Positions 47,299 through 60,256 are shown, counted from the first letter of the stretch. The stretch is DNA of 64,000 nucleotides from Biscogniauxia marginata (GCA_022695795.1 MU404184.1:33838-97837), one strand, 5' to 3'. The notes: generated by a model from the sequence alone, not told the origin. Made by a program: numbers and translations.

Positions 47299-47638
47299 TA
47301 TAACGAACCTCTTTATATGTTTCTAATTAGTTAACTTTATAAATAAGTATATATTAGGTTTTCTTGTTTAAAAGTAATAATAAATCGAGGTTAATTTAAA
47401 AGATTTATAATGCTTCGTTCGTTAAAGAGATTTTAAGGTATTTTTATTATAATATTAAAAAGCGATTATAGTTTTAAATTAATAATTAAGAAACTTAAAT
47501 AAATAATTAAATATATAAAAAATTCCCCTTTTTTATATTTATTTCTTTATAAGTATTTAAAACTTTTATAAACATGTTTTTAATTTCCGAAGATTACTTA
47601 AAATTAAAGTAATTTAACATTTTTATTAATTCGTAATA
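47299..47638 (-). repeat. 3' LTR of retrotransposon 2
   Basis: 340 bp, starting TATAACGAAC (from TGTAACGAAC) and ending TTCGTAATA. It is shorter than its partner, with one copy of the U3 internal repeat. Confidence 0.8.
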
Positions 47639-50524
47639 TTATTCCCCTCTTTTAAAATCTTTGTTTTTAAAAATAAAAAGTGTGTAATTTCTTTTTTAAT
47701 TAGTTTTTACTTCTTTTTTCTTATTATTAATTATTATTATAATTAATTGTAAAGTTTCGAAATTAAACGTTCGATTTAAAACGTTATTTAAAAGTTGTTA
47801 AGGTCTTTTTTTAGTTATCGCGAGGTTTAATTTTAAAATTATATCTTATTTTCGTTATTTTAATAAAAGCTTATTTTATAAGATAATAAAAAGCCGAAAA
47901 AGATGTAATTAATATATATTATTAAACGTTTTTTATAATAAAAATGGGATTTTTTTGGATTCTTTTTGGAATATTCGTTATAAAAATAATTATTTAGCTA
48001 AAAAGAAAAAAGTGGCTTAATAATAACTTTAAAAGGTTTTTATGCGTTAACGCGAGTTATTAGCTCGATTAAAACGTTTAAACTAATAAAAAGAACTTTT
48101 TTGTTTTAAAGGCGTAAAAATAATATAACGAGGTTTTAAAAACTTAAACGAACTAGAAAAATAAAAGCGGTTAAAAAAAGAGAAACGGTTTTAAGTTAAG
48201 TAATAGTTTTTAGTTAAATAGGTTAATATTGTTTATAAGGCCTTTTTCGACCTTTTTAACTGGTTTTTGCTAGATTAAGTTAACTTTTAAATAATTTCGG
48301 CCGATTTAGGTTTTAATAATGAAAATTCGCAAGCTTATTTATTAGGTTTTTTAGGTGGTTAAGTAGTTTTTAAGTGTTTTCTCGAGTAAGTAGCTTTTTT
48401 ACTTAATAAAATATTATAATTAATTATTAACTTATTTTAAATTTAGTATTTTTTTATTTTATATTTATTAAGGTTTTTTTTTAAATTTTAGTTGGTTTTT
48501 TAGTAAGGCGTTTTTTAATATTAATTTTAAAAGTGAAACATGGAATATAAGATATATTTTAGATCTTTTTAAAAAAGAAAATTTATAATTAATTTTTAAA
48601 ATAACTTTTTTAATTCTATATAGTTTTAACGTTTTAAACTTAAGTTTTTTATTAATACGCCTTGTTATTAGCGAAGTAAGTAAATTATGTTTTTTCTTTT
48701 AAAAATTAGTTTTTTAATTCTTTTTTATTATAATATTTTGTTATTTTGTTTTAAATGAATTATAATTCTTTTTATAATCATAGTTATATTATCTAGACTT
48801 TTTTGGATAATACTTCTGCTTTTAGGGCTTTTATTTCGATTTTTAGTGCTTCCGTAAATTCGATCGGTTATTTTTTAATTTCTATTTTCTAACTATATAT
48901 TACTTTATATAGTAACATTTTTATGTCTTTATTAATCGAAGTATTATATACTATTTAAGTTATTAGTAATAATTTTACCTAGTTATTTATTTCTTAATTA
49001 ATATAACTTTGTAAATATTATTTCATTATTTAATTTAATTTTTTTATTTATTCGTTTAATTAAAAATAATACGTTATAAACAACTTTTATTTAATTCTTA
49101 TTCGTTTTATTAAATTAATTTAAAATTTTAACGTAAATAACTTGTTTTTATTTAAAATAATACGTTTTAATAATTTATATTTATTAATATATTTTCTTAA
49201 GAAACTAAAAACTAATTATTTTATTATACTTAATTCGTTAAACGATAAAAAATAGGTATATTTTATAAGTTAATTAACAATTATTTATATGTTATTATAA
49301 GGTACTTTTATAATAAGGTCTTTTAACTTAAAAAGTTTTACTATGAAATCTTATATAATTATATATTATATTTTTTAAGTATTTAAGTTAATTGTAATAA
49401 TTTATATGATTTATATTATAATGCTTTAGCTTTATTATAAATATTATAACTTTTTATAACTCTTTTAATTATTTATCTCATTTCTGGAAAGTCGAATTCT
49501 TTTTATAATCGTTTTAATATTTTAAAGATTCCTTAATAACCATGTAAAAAGTATTTATAAAATTCTTTAACGAATTCATTTTATATTTATTTTAATATAT
49601 AAACTTTTTTATACGATAAAAATTCGTTATTAGATCCTTATTAAAACTATAATTACTTTTTTTTAATTATAACTTTTTTAAAACGTTATTTCTAGTTTCT
49701 TATATTAATTCGCATATAAATTAATATAATTAATTTATTACTTTATTATTTAAATATTTAGACATTTCTTTTATTGACTTTTAACTTATAATTTCCTCTT
49801 TTATTAAAAAAATCTATTTAAATGTTTTTTCCCCTTAATATAATAGATTTTAAAATTAAAATTAAATAAAAAAATCATTTAACGCTTATATCTTTAATTA
49901 AACGTCTAGGTTATTATGAATCGTGTAAGGTTTTTATAATTTAAATAAATATTAATAAGTTTTTTAATTTTACTAAGTTATAGTTTTTATTTTTTTAGTG
50001 TTTTAATAATCGCTAATAATTCTTTATTATAAATTTAATAGTTTAATTTAATATCGTGTAATGCTTTAAATAAATACGCGACTAAATATTATTTTTATTG
50101 TTTTTTAGTTACTTTAAAACTACTTTAATAACAAAATCTAAAGTATTTATCCTTAATTATTTCTTTTAACTATTAAAAAACTTTTTTAACTTTTTTAATA
50201 AATTAAAAATTTTCTTTAATTTTCGTTAAAATAATTAATTCCGTTAATAATTTAACGATTTACTTAAAATCTTAAATAAGTTATTTAACGTAATTAATAA
50301 AGCCAAAAAATGCGCGTATATTTATAACACTTTTAAGTTTTAACTAATCCTTAATTATTATTACTTTTCTCTTTTAAATATAAATCTTTTTTAAGCTTAT
50401 TATAAACCTTAAATAATTTAATTTTTTAATATACTATTTATTTTTAATTAAATAAATAAGTAGGTTTACCTTTTTAAGGCTTTTAATATTTGTTTTTTAT
50501 GTTTTTTATACTTTTTTTCGTTTT

Positions 50525-50590
50525 TTAAATAAATTAGTATATTATTTAAATAAATAAATATAAATTTATTTAAAAACTTGCGAAGGATTA
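50525..50590 (-). pseudogene. Reverse transcriptase relic of retrotransposon 2
   Basis: The minus strand reads KFLNKFIFIYLNNILIYLKN. Both aspartates of YLDD are changed to Asn by G-to-A mutation. It aligns with 42919-42960 of element 1. Confidence 0.8.
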
Positions 50591-53127
50591 TTATAATTAT
50601 ATATTAAAACGTAATAAGTGCGTTAATAAATTTAAATAACATAACTTTATATTTATAATGTTTATATATCGTTTAGAAAACGGTATATTATTCGTGTTTT
50701 TTAGTTATTTTAATTATATAATAATTATCGCGAAGGTTTAATACTATAAATATTTAAACCTTACTAATTTACCTTTTTATAAGTTTTATTAATAATAATA
50801 AATACCTATTCTTTTTTGTTACTTTATTAAGATGTTAATAATTAATTACTTATCGTTACATTAAATTTCCTTTTTTATTAATATATTATTTTCCGTTTTT
50901 ATTAACCTTTAATACTATAATTACTAGGTATTTTAATAAGGATTTCGACTTTTTAATGTATTCTTTATTAAGGTCTTTTGTTTTTCTTAATTTATAAAAT
51001 ATATTAAAAATAGTTTTAGTTATTTTCTTTTTTTAAAGTGGATTTAGTAATTTTATTAATTATGTTTTAATAATTTATAAAAACGAAGATACTCGCGTGA
51101 TACGTTTTTCGTTAGATTTTTAAGCTTAGTTACTTAAATTATATAAACGACATGTTTCGTTTTTATATTCATTTTTCTGGAGTTATTTATAATACTTATT
51201 TTATAACCCGTAATAATTAATTCTTTTTAATTTTAATTTTAATAAAGCGTGTTTATCTCGAAATTTATTTATAAATTACTTCTTTTAAGTTAATTTATTT
51301 TTAGGATTATATCGTGATTTAATATATATATAATATTAAAAATAACTTATTTAAAATATTTCTAGATAATTACCAAAAAAGGAATTATTTCTCTTAATAC
51401 CTTATTACTTTTATAATTAAATATATTTTTTTAAAGTTTTGTAATTTATATAAACTTTGTTTATATATTTATAATATATTATTTTTTTAAGTTATTTTAA
51501 TTAAAATATAATTTTTATTTACTTTTAAGTTTATAAAGGCTTTATACTCTTTTTTATTATACTTAACTTTAATTATAATAATATTATTAAGTCTTAATTA
51601 AACTTCGTATAAAGACATATTATTTATGGCTTTTCGTTGTCTTACTAGCGAGAGCCTTTGCCGTTTTTTAGTTTTTTATGTTTCTTTTTTTTTAGTTTTT
51701 TTTAAGTCGTTACAGCCTTGATTTCGTTTTATTCTTAAGCTTTCATAAAAACGTGTTTTTAGTAATTATTATTTTAATAGTTTTTTAAATTACTTTTTAT
51801 ATAATAAAGAGTAAAAGGTTTATTTTTTATATAAAACCTTATATATTAAAATTTTAATTCTTTTTTAAGGGCCTTTTTATAATTTAAATCTATTTTTCTA
51901 TTAATTTAAAGACTTTTAAGGTTTTAAATTATTTTTAAATAAAAAGTATAATCTTTAGGTTTGCTTATTAAAAGTAACTTAATATCTTTTTATAGGTTTA
52001 TATATATTTCTAGAAATTTTCTTTCTTTTTTGAAATATATTTTAACGATTTATTTATAACTTAATTTAATCGCACGTATTTTTATTTATTATTTAGTTAA
52101 GTATTTCTTTATAAAACCGAATAAATTAATATCGTAATTAGCTCGCTTTTTAAGCTAATATAAAAAATGTAATTATCTTCGTAATTCTTATAATTCCTCT
52201 TTAATTTCGTTTTTTTCGAAACCCGTTTCAAGTAACTTGTATATATTATAAAGTATTAAAGTGTAATATATATAATCCTTAATAATTACTTAATTATTTT
52301 TTTAGAACTTAAATAAAAATAATAAGCTTTTAAATAACGTGGTTATCATAAGACGTTATTATAAATATACTTGTTTTTTTTTCGTGTTATTACTTTTTAA
52401 TTTTTAGAAATAATAACCGGTTTTATTTTTAAAACTTTAATATATTTAATAAACGTCGTTAATATAAAAGCTTTAATATAGTGATATATGTTTTTTTATG
52501 ACTTTATTATTCCATCTTTATTAAGGTAAAATGTTTTATTTTTTAGTTATTTAACCACTTTTAAATTTAATTTAGGTTTTTCGTTTAATAACTTATTAAG
52601 TTAATTAATATTATTTAAGTTTTAATAAACATTATAATTATTATTTATATAAAACTTTTAATATAAATTATTATATTTACTTTTTCCTTAATATGTTTTA
52701 TACTTATTATTATTATAGTTTAATTTAATTCTTAAGTCGTATTTTAACTTATAAGTATTATACTCGTATAATAATTCGCCTTTATTACACTTTTATTTAA
52801 TTTATTTTAGCGTAAAATACTTTAAGTACGAGTAATTATACTTTAAATAATCCTTAAGACTAACTTAATAGCATTTATAACCTTCGCGAATTATAACAAA
52901 TAAGTAATAATACTTTAAATAATATTTATAAGCCCTTTTTTTATAACTTTAATAAATATTATAACTTTTTTTATAAGGACTTCTTCGTCTTTTTTTACCT
53001 TAATAGTAATGATAATAAATATTTAATTTATTTCTTTATTATTTTCAAAAATAATCTTTATTTTAAAGGTTTTTTTCTCGAGTTAAGAAATCCTTTTTAT
53101 TTTTAGTTTTTATTTTCTAAGGTTTCG

Positions 53128-53169
53128 ACACTTGTTTTTATAATGTTTTTTCTTTTTATAATTAAAACA
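53128..53169 (-). pseudogene. gag zinc-knuckle relic of retrotransposon 2
   Basis: The minus strand reads CFNYKKKKHYKNKC, a CX2CX4HX4C knuckle with the second Cys changed to Tyr. It shows that the right-hand side of the element is the gag side. Confidence 0.75.
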
Positions 53170-54312
53170 CTTAATAATTAACTTATTTTGCTTTTTTTAC
53201 TTTTTTTAAGTAGCGTTAATTTTAATAAGGTTTAACTTAATTTTAATGCTTTTTCTTGTTTTAACACCACTTTTATAATTTCCTTTTTTTATTAATCGAC
53301 GTTTTTTCGCTATATCGTTCTTTTTTTTTTTTAAAATACCGTTTAAAGTTCTTATTATCGATGGTAATTACTATTATAACGTAATTATTAAACTTTTTTA
53401 AGTTCTTTTCTTTATATAGGTTTATTTTATATAATTCATTTTTTATATGGTTTTTTAGTCTTTAATAAAATAAGTAATATAGATTTTCGATAAATAATTA
53501 TAACTAACTTGCGAATTTTTTAAATTTAATAACGTAATTTAAAGCCTTTTTATTTTATTGTAATTTATAAAGTCAAGCTTCGGCTTATTACTTAAAAATT
53601 AAGTTATTAAATATAAATCTAAATTGTTTTTTAAATTCCTTGTAATTTTTAAAGACTTTTTTTATGTCTTTTTAACGTTTAGTTTATTATTTAAATAATC
53701 TTTTAATACTAGTTAAAACCAGGTTAAAACAATTTTAACGAGAAGCTAAAATATTATAAAAACTTTTTATTTTTTAATAATAATTATTCCGTAATAAAAT
53801 TATAAATAAGTTCCGGCCTAAATTAAAAATCCCTTTAAATCATTTAACCTATTATACTTACTAAATATAAGTAATTTAAAACTTTTTACCTCGAAAATCG
53901 TTATGTCGTTTTTGTCGTTTAAACTATTAAAGTCGTTATCATTTAAAAGTGGCTTTAACTATTTATTTCTAAGAAGTAAAAGTTATTTTACTTATTTATT
54001 TTCTTTTTTAAGTACTTTTTCTTCCTCCTTTTCTTTTTTAAACGATTTTTTTATTAAGCTTTAAAGGTGTCCTTTTAAAGTTCTTTTTTAGTTATAACTA
54101 TAATTAATTCTTATATTGGTTTTTTTTAAACCTTTTTATTATACCGTAAAAAAATTTAAAGCTTTTGTTAAAAAGCTTATTAATTATTATTCTTTTATTT
54201 ATTTCTTTTTTATTACTCTTTAGTTTTAAAAAGCATATTCATCCTGGGATAGTTTAACCGAAAGTCCCTTCTCTTAAATTAATATTAAGCACTAATTAAA
54301 AAGCTATTAAAA

Positions 54313-54764
54313 TATAACGAATCTCCTTATATGTTTTTAATTAACTAACTTTACAAGTAAATACATATTAAGTTTTTTTATTTAAAAATAATAATAAATC
54401 AAGGTTAATTCAAAAAATTCATAATACTTTATTCGTTAAAAAGATTTTAAGGTATTTTTATTATAATATTAAAAAGCGATTATAATTTTAAATTAATAAC
54501 TAAAAAACTCGAATAAATAACTAAATATATAAAAAATCCCTTTCTTTTTATATTTATTCCTCTTAAAAAGTAATATTTAACATTTTCTTTATTTCTTTAT
54601 AAGTGTTTAAAACTCCTATAAACACGTCGTTACTTTACCCTTGAGAATGTATACGACTTCGACTTTAAGTATTTATACGTGTTTAAGAGTTTTATAAACA
54701 CGTTTTTAATTTCCGAAAATTACCCGAAACTAGGGTAATTTAATATCCTTGTTAATTTATAATT
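54313..54764 (-). repeat. 5' LTR of retrotransposon 2, with duplicated U3 segment
   Basis: About 452 bp, starting TATAACGAAT. U3 contains two copies of a GTGTTTA..TAAACAC inverted repeat, at 54603-54625 and 54679-54701. The left LTR has one mutated copy. The exact right end is uncertain by a few bases. Confidence 0.75.
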
Positions 54765-55710
54765 CTTAATAATATACCTACATTTTTTATAAGCTTTATA
54801 ACTTAACTAGGTTGCTTATATTAATATAAGACGAAAATATAAAGATAAATATAATTTTATTAGTTTAATGATAAGTTTACATAGATGGGCATCGCCCACA
54901 TACATATATATACATGTGACAAGGCCAAATATGGGCTGTAAGGCGTGAAGCTGAAGAATCGGATATGACATAAAGGTGATAGAGGCTACAAACGGCACCA
55001 GGATGAAGGGAGCCTATATATGCTTTTATCGGACCGAAATAACGCCATCCCGGGACGCAACAATATAGGAGTCCATAGTAGGACCATATAGTAAGGGCAT
55101 AGGTAGTCAGTCCCATATCAAGCTCATTAAAATATTATCGGCCATGTCTATCAAGCGAGGTAAATATGTGAGAAGTATGGTTATACCGGCAGAAATATAC
55201 TCACGAATAAGGCCAGTGCTTAAATATATATTCATAATATATCTACATGGGACCATAATGGTGGCGCGTCTACCTCATATTTGAACTTTTAGTTAATTAT
55301 AGCTTCTTTATCCATATGTTAACACCAAAACGAGACTTGCACATCTAGCTTATAACTAGGCCAGCTTAATATAAAAGAAATTTCCTACGAGTTTCACCTT
55401 AACATCGTAATTATGGATCAAGACCTGTAATGTACAACAATCGCAACCGCATCGGTGCAAGTCGCGGGTCTTCATCGTGAGTCTGAACTAGCCCAGGGGC
55501 TCCTACAATCGCATATTATTTAAGTAGTGGTCCACTAGTTTAATGGAGCTTATCAAGGCTATGTAGTTTAAGTAATACTATTTGTGAACGGAACATAATC
55601 TCCATAAATCCTTTTGAGAAAAGCCAAATACCCTCTATATCCACTTTTACTCTATTCCCGAGCATTTATATCTATAAGTGTTCCTGATTGATTGACAACT
55701 ATATAACCAT
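54765..55710. other. Intergenic, transition from RIP block; no supported gene
   Basis: AT-rich until about 54870, then normal. Short frames only. Includes the 3' flank of the S41 gene. Confidence 0.5.
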
Positions 55711-58142
55711 TTACAAGCATGATAGTAGAGCGCTTCCGCCGACTAGAGCTAGAGAAATTAGCCATTGCCCCTGTGCAATAACCGCCGCTGCCGATACAGT
55801 TTCGGGATTATTTGCGATTCTCGTGTTATTTGCGTCGAATTGGAATAGAGGATCTACTGTCTTCGATTGATTGGCATCCACTTGGCTTCCCTGTACACAG
55901 TACAAGCCGGGATCCGTCCACGTAGCATCAACCGTACGCTGCCATACTAGCTCTGGTTTACTCAACATCTCCGCTGTATAGAAGAAGCGGCAGTTGGCCG
56001 GCTCATACAAGAACTGTAGCGGTGTTTGGGAGTCGGATGGTGAAAAGGCGTTCTTGCCATTGATAGCGCCCGCATTTACAGGGTCGATGCCTCTTTTTAG
56101 CACGTATCCGTCTGCGAGAACACCGAGCTCTCCGGCTAGAAGCTCAGCCTGGCATCTCTTTGGGGCTAACTCAATCACTGCACTTGCCAAAGAGGATATT
56201 TCCGAAAATAGGAAGACCTGGGCTCCCTCAACGCCTGCGATGGATTGCATCGGTCCTACTTGCGGTCGACCACCGACGGCTGTTGATTTCACGTTGAGCT
56301 GGAAGAGGAGTAGGTAGGAGAATAGAGTACATGTGCTTCCACATGTCCCATCGGTGAGGATCACCACGTTTTCCGGGCTGAATACAGCGGGTGGAGGGTT
56401 CGCGCGGCTTCCAACCCCTGTCAAATTGAATTCGAATGCTGGCATATTCAGGGGCGCATTCTGATATGCGGTAAATTGATCGTTCTTCAGGCTCACAGGA
56501 GAAATAATCTCATCCACGGTGGTGAAGGGCTGGCCATCTGGAGTCAGCACGCCCCCGGGTAGCAAGTTTGTGGTTATGGAATTCTGTGCCAGGATCTGCA
56601 AGGCCAGCTGTTCATTAACTGTTGTAGGCTGGAAGCCCGCGGGGATAGAGGCAGCTATGCGAGCTATGTCCACCATACTATCGGCTAAGCGAAGGTTTGT
56701 AGCTCCAAACTGCTCAACATCCGGGAAAAGCTATAGTAAAAGAAGGTCAGTGAGCTGGACTCTAATCTCTGCAAGAATAACTCGAAACTCACCTGCGCGA
56801 ATAGCTCATATCCCGCAACGACAAATCCGCCGCCGTTCGCGGTGACATCGATGACGAGACGCTTCTTTCCAGCCTTGTTGCTCTGACTTAAGAACGACTC
56901 CACCGTATCTTGAAAGTTTGTTAGATACTCGAGCGAGCCGACGTTGCCTGAAGGCGCAAACGATGACACAGAGAGAACGGCGACGTCTTCGTATCCTGTC
57001 CCGTTGAGAAAATAGCCAGAAGTCGTGTTCGAACCGCTATCTCGTACGATTGGTACTGGATATCCCGAGATTGTCGGTTCGGGAATCACTAGTCCTGCAG
57101 AACTTGTGGCTACAGGAACCGTAGATGAACCCGCGGCGACACTCTCTTCGCCCTCTGGATTGCAAAAGCGATTATAAAATTCTTCACCATTAGTAATACC
57201 TGAAAATTCGACTCCTTCCGGTAGCGTCGCGAAGGTATCTTCTGCTTTTTGCTGCCCGTCTTCGTAAGTGAGCGTAACACGAGGCCCTTGAAATGCCAAC
57301 GAGGCTGCAATGACAAGTGATCCTTCGGGATTTGCATACGTCGCGAACTGGTTATTCCACTGTGAATCAGGATCCTGAAATACACTGAATTTTGAATTCA
57401 AGTCCGAAATGAAGGTGACAGCATCTTGCCCGTTAATTCTTGTAATCGCAACAGGGGTCTTTGTCGCATTGAATGCTAGATCGGCTGTTTCGGTGAGAGG
57501 CGCCCCCAACTAATAAGACGATTAAGCTTACCTTTATGATACAGCTTCGGAACTTCTTTTCCATCCTTGGAGACAGAAACTATGTCAGAGGCCAAGTTAC
57601 TCCTAAACCTGAATACTTTAAAGATATCCGGGCGATACGAAAAGTGGCCATCGTGAGCCGAGGTGATGATCTGCATAACAGCAAGCTGAAAGTCATACTC
57701 GGAAGCAAACCCTCCCGCCGTTGCTGTTGCGGAGATGTTGTCCAGGTCTCTCTGAATGTCCACGGGAGACAGCATATATGATGCAGGGGGGTCCTTAAGC
57801 CAGGCAAGAGTACTTTGCCATTCGACGAATGCCTTAAGACTCGTAACAAGCCTCTTGGCCGGTCCCGGCTTGTTCGGCACGGATTGAAGACATTCGAACG
57901 CGAGTGAAGCGGGAACAGTCGGCGACGCTAAGCAAGCATATTCATTAATTACGTCTCTTAATTACTCACTGAGGAGTGAGATACGCACCTGATGGACTAG
58001 CAGCGAGGAGCGAAGCCGTCGCGGGAGATATCTGTGCACACGCTGACGGATTGGCGGTGGCCACAGGTGCGGATTGCTGCGGTGTCGGCGCTGCCGACAC
58101 ACTTGCAATTATGATTGCGATGAAGCCCCATATTGTCCTCAT
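55711..58142 (-). CDS. Secreted, probably GPI-anchored S41-family (tail-specific) peptidase-like protein
   Basis: Four exons: 58142-57989, 57927-57532, 57484-56793 and 56730-55711, giving 753 residues. Introns are 61, 47 and 62 nt with GT..AG ends; all junctions keep the frame. The start at 58142 gives a clear signal peptide (MRTIWGFIAIIIASVSAAP). An in-frame ATG 10 codons upstream would bury it and lies only about 10 bp from a TATA-like TTTAAATAG. Landmarks are SAHDGHFSYRPD, ITRINGQDAVTF, LVIDVTANGGGFVVAGYELF (about 395-412) and ILTDGTCGSTCTLF with Ser546 as the likely nucleophile; these fit the CPAF-like S41 group common in fungi. The hydrophobic C-terminus after a polar stretch suggests a GPI signal. 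The substrate is unknown. Related S41 genes occur in some fungal RiPP clusters, but no partner genes are present here. Confidence 0.9.
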
Positions 58143-58985
58143 CGACGGGCCCGATAGCTCAACTATCGTCATGATGTGCCACTATTTAAAAGAACAGTAG
58201 CCTCTGCGCGAGGGGAGAAGGCTCATATCGGCAGCATGTCAAGGGCACTGGGCGGTTTAAAGCATGCTCAACCCGGCACAAAAACACGGTTCCTGTGAGC
58301 TGTAACGTGAATCGTTGCTGGACGGAGCTCATCTTGAAACATAAGAGCCTTCAAGATCGAAATAGCTAGATCTAAGTACCATAGTAAGCACACTAGGGTG
58401 GCAGAGTTCACTAGATACGTGCGTATTTGACTTAGCGAAAAACGGCGCTCATTTTGGAGTAACTTGCATCTCATTGTTTCTCTGTCCCAAACATGATTTT
58501 ACGTTTATTAGAGATTCATATACACATATATACACATGTAGCGCTGCGAAGTTGATTCACTGGTTAGGTGAACGGTTCTTTGCCAAGAGTCTCAAATCTG
58601 CAGATCATCGCAGCGCAAGGTTCAAGTTTGTATAATCCGCTGAGCTACAAAGTAAAATGGATCAGTCGCTGGTTGCCAAGAGTATGGCTTTCATGTTGAA
58701 ACGGATGATAGCTGATGGCCCGCAATTTATTTTACCCCCGTCGAATCAGACATCTTCCAGTATTTTATTCTCAGCTCGCGTACCCCCACAGCTACACCGG
58801 ATACGTAATAATAAACATTTGAAAGCCGCCCCCCTTATCCCTTCGTCGCCGTGTTTCGAGCGTTACTCACATGCCCAGTTATAACACACGTGACTCGTCT
58901 TATCCATGATCCCAAGTGTACGGAGGTCCCTACCAAAAGTCTTTACCTGCCAAGAAATACCAAGGTTTTACCGCCAATTAATTTA
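58143..58985. other. 5' flank of the S41 gene; no other gene
   Basis: 843 bp. A TATA-like TTTAAATAG on the minus strand lies at about 58182-58190, 40-48 bp upstream of the chosen ATG. Short frames only. RIP-mutated sequence begins at about 58985. Confidence 0.5.
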
Positions 58986-59128
58986 CAGTTAAGAGACAAG
59001 TGTTAATATGTATTATTATAATTTTTAATGGTTTTAATGAATTATATGTTATATTAATAACGTTATTTAATATATTAAATTAATAAATCGTAATAATAAT
59101 AATAATAATTAATATATAATTAAAATAT
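58986..59128. repeat. AT-rich RIP sequence at the block edge
   Basis: Transition into the block. Short (AAT)n run at 59091-59110. Nothing else. Confidence 0.45.
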
Positions 59129-59436
59129 AATATATTATATAAATAAGTAAATTATATAAATAAATAAATGAATTTTTATAATTTTTATAAGTTTAATTAT
59201 TAAAAAATATTTATATAATATTAAAATTAATTAATAATTATTATTATTTAAATCGTTTTTTTAGTTTTATACTTTAAAAATTAAATACTTTTTTTATATT
59301 AAATATTCGGTTTTTTAACGTGTAATTTAAGTCGATTAATTTATAAATAATATATTTATTATTATTATTAAAACGCGTAAAATTATATTTATATATATTT
59401 TTAAAAATAAAAAAAATATTAATTTTTATTAATTAA

Positions 59437-59850
59437 TATACCATATAAGTAAGTAGACGAAATAAGCTAGCGGATGAAATGGTTTCTTATATAAAATCGA
59501 CTTTTTCGAAAATTTATAACTTTACTTATAAAAATCGGAAAAATCTCGGATCTTTTTTTCTAGTTATATAACTATATAGTTTAATTAAAATAAAATTCAA
59601 AAAATACGTAAAAAGGTCCGTGCGTTTTATTATAATTTTAGTTTTTACGCGTTTTCTTTTTGTGTCTTTTAATATTAATTTTTTTAAATTTTATTTTAAT
59701 TAAACTATATAATTATATAACTAAAAAAAAAGGTTCGAAATCTTTCCGATTTTTATAAGTAAAGTTATAAATTTTCGAAAAAGTCGATTTTATATAAGAA
59801 ACCATTTCGTCCGCTAGCTTGTTTCGTTTACTCGCTTATGTAATACGTTA
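59437..59850. mobile_element. MITE copy D
   Basis: 414 bp between ACCATATAAGTAAGTAGAC (left) and CTCGCTTATGTAATACGTTA (right). Long terminal inverted repeats with ATATAAAATCGACTTTTTCG near 59490 and its inverse near 59780. It lies inside the larger transposon. Confidence 0.82.
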
Positions 59851-60219
59851 TTAAAAATTTACGATGTTTTTAATATTATATTACGACGACGATTTAAAAG
59901 TATATTTATACGATTAATCGTTATATTAAATTTTCGAAAATTTATATTTTATAAAAAGGTTATAATCGTTCGATATATTATTAACTTAAATAATTAAAAA
60001 AAAATTTATTACGTTATTAAAATAATAAATATCTTATTACGTAATCGTGACGCGAGGCGCGTCGAATAAAATTAAACTTTTAATTTTATATAGTAATAAA
60101 AACCCTTTTAAACGCGTTTAAATAAACAAATTAATTATTAAAAAGCTTTTTATAAAAACTTAAATATATATTAAAAATAATATAAATTAATATATAATAT
60201 AATTACGAAATATAATATT

Positions 60220-60244
<25 letters not shown>

Positions 60245-60256
<12 letters not shown>

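Larger units (their letters stand above)
47299..54764 (-). mobile_element. Ty3/gypsy LTR retrotransposon 2, RIP-saturated on both strands
   Basis: About 7.5 kb. LTRs lie at 47299-47638 and 54313-54764, with a polypurine tract next to the left LTR (about 47642-47654, AAAAGAGGGGAA on the minus strand). The body is collinear with retrotransposon 1. At the reverse transcriptase site (near 50545) the active motif has decayed further, to YLNN, and a gag zinc knuckle of correct length is seen at 53128-53169. CpA and TpG are both nearly gone. The part of the LTR that is U5 in element orientation matches element 1, while the U3 part is unrelated. The right LTR is about 110 bp longer than the left because of an internal duplication. 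I could not confirm a target duplication. Confidence 0.85.

Noticed and set aside
38090..54780. Centromere-like AT-rich block
   Set aside because: The block is explained by two LTR elements, a MITE and a transposon fragment, and is short for a fungal regional centromere.
57510..57531. 22-nt intron in the S41 gene
   Set aside because: Too short to be spliced; the 47-nt choice restores a family-like sequence.
55711..58142. Ustiloxin-type RiPP cluster, suggested by the S41 peptidase-like gene
   Set aside because: No UstYa-like (DUF3328) gene, precursor with repeats or other partner is present; the gene is flanked by transposon relics.
58550..58625. tRNA-like stretch (CACTGGTTAGGTGAACGG followed by AAGGTTCAAGTTT)
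   Set aside because: It has A-box and B-box-like parts, but no 7-bp acceptor stem and no proper anticodon arm can be formed.
60223..60250. (AT)14 microsatellite as a separate element
   Set aside because: It is a local expansion within the transposase relic; the second copy has a short version at the same place.
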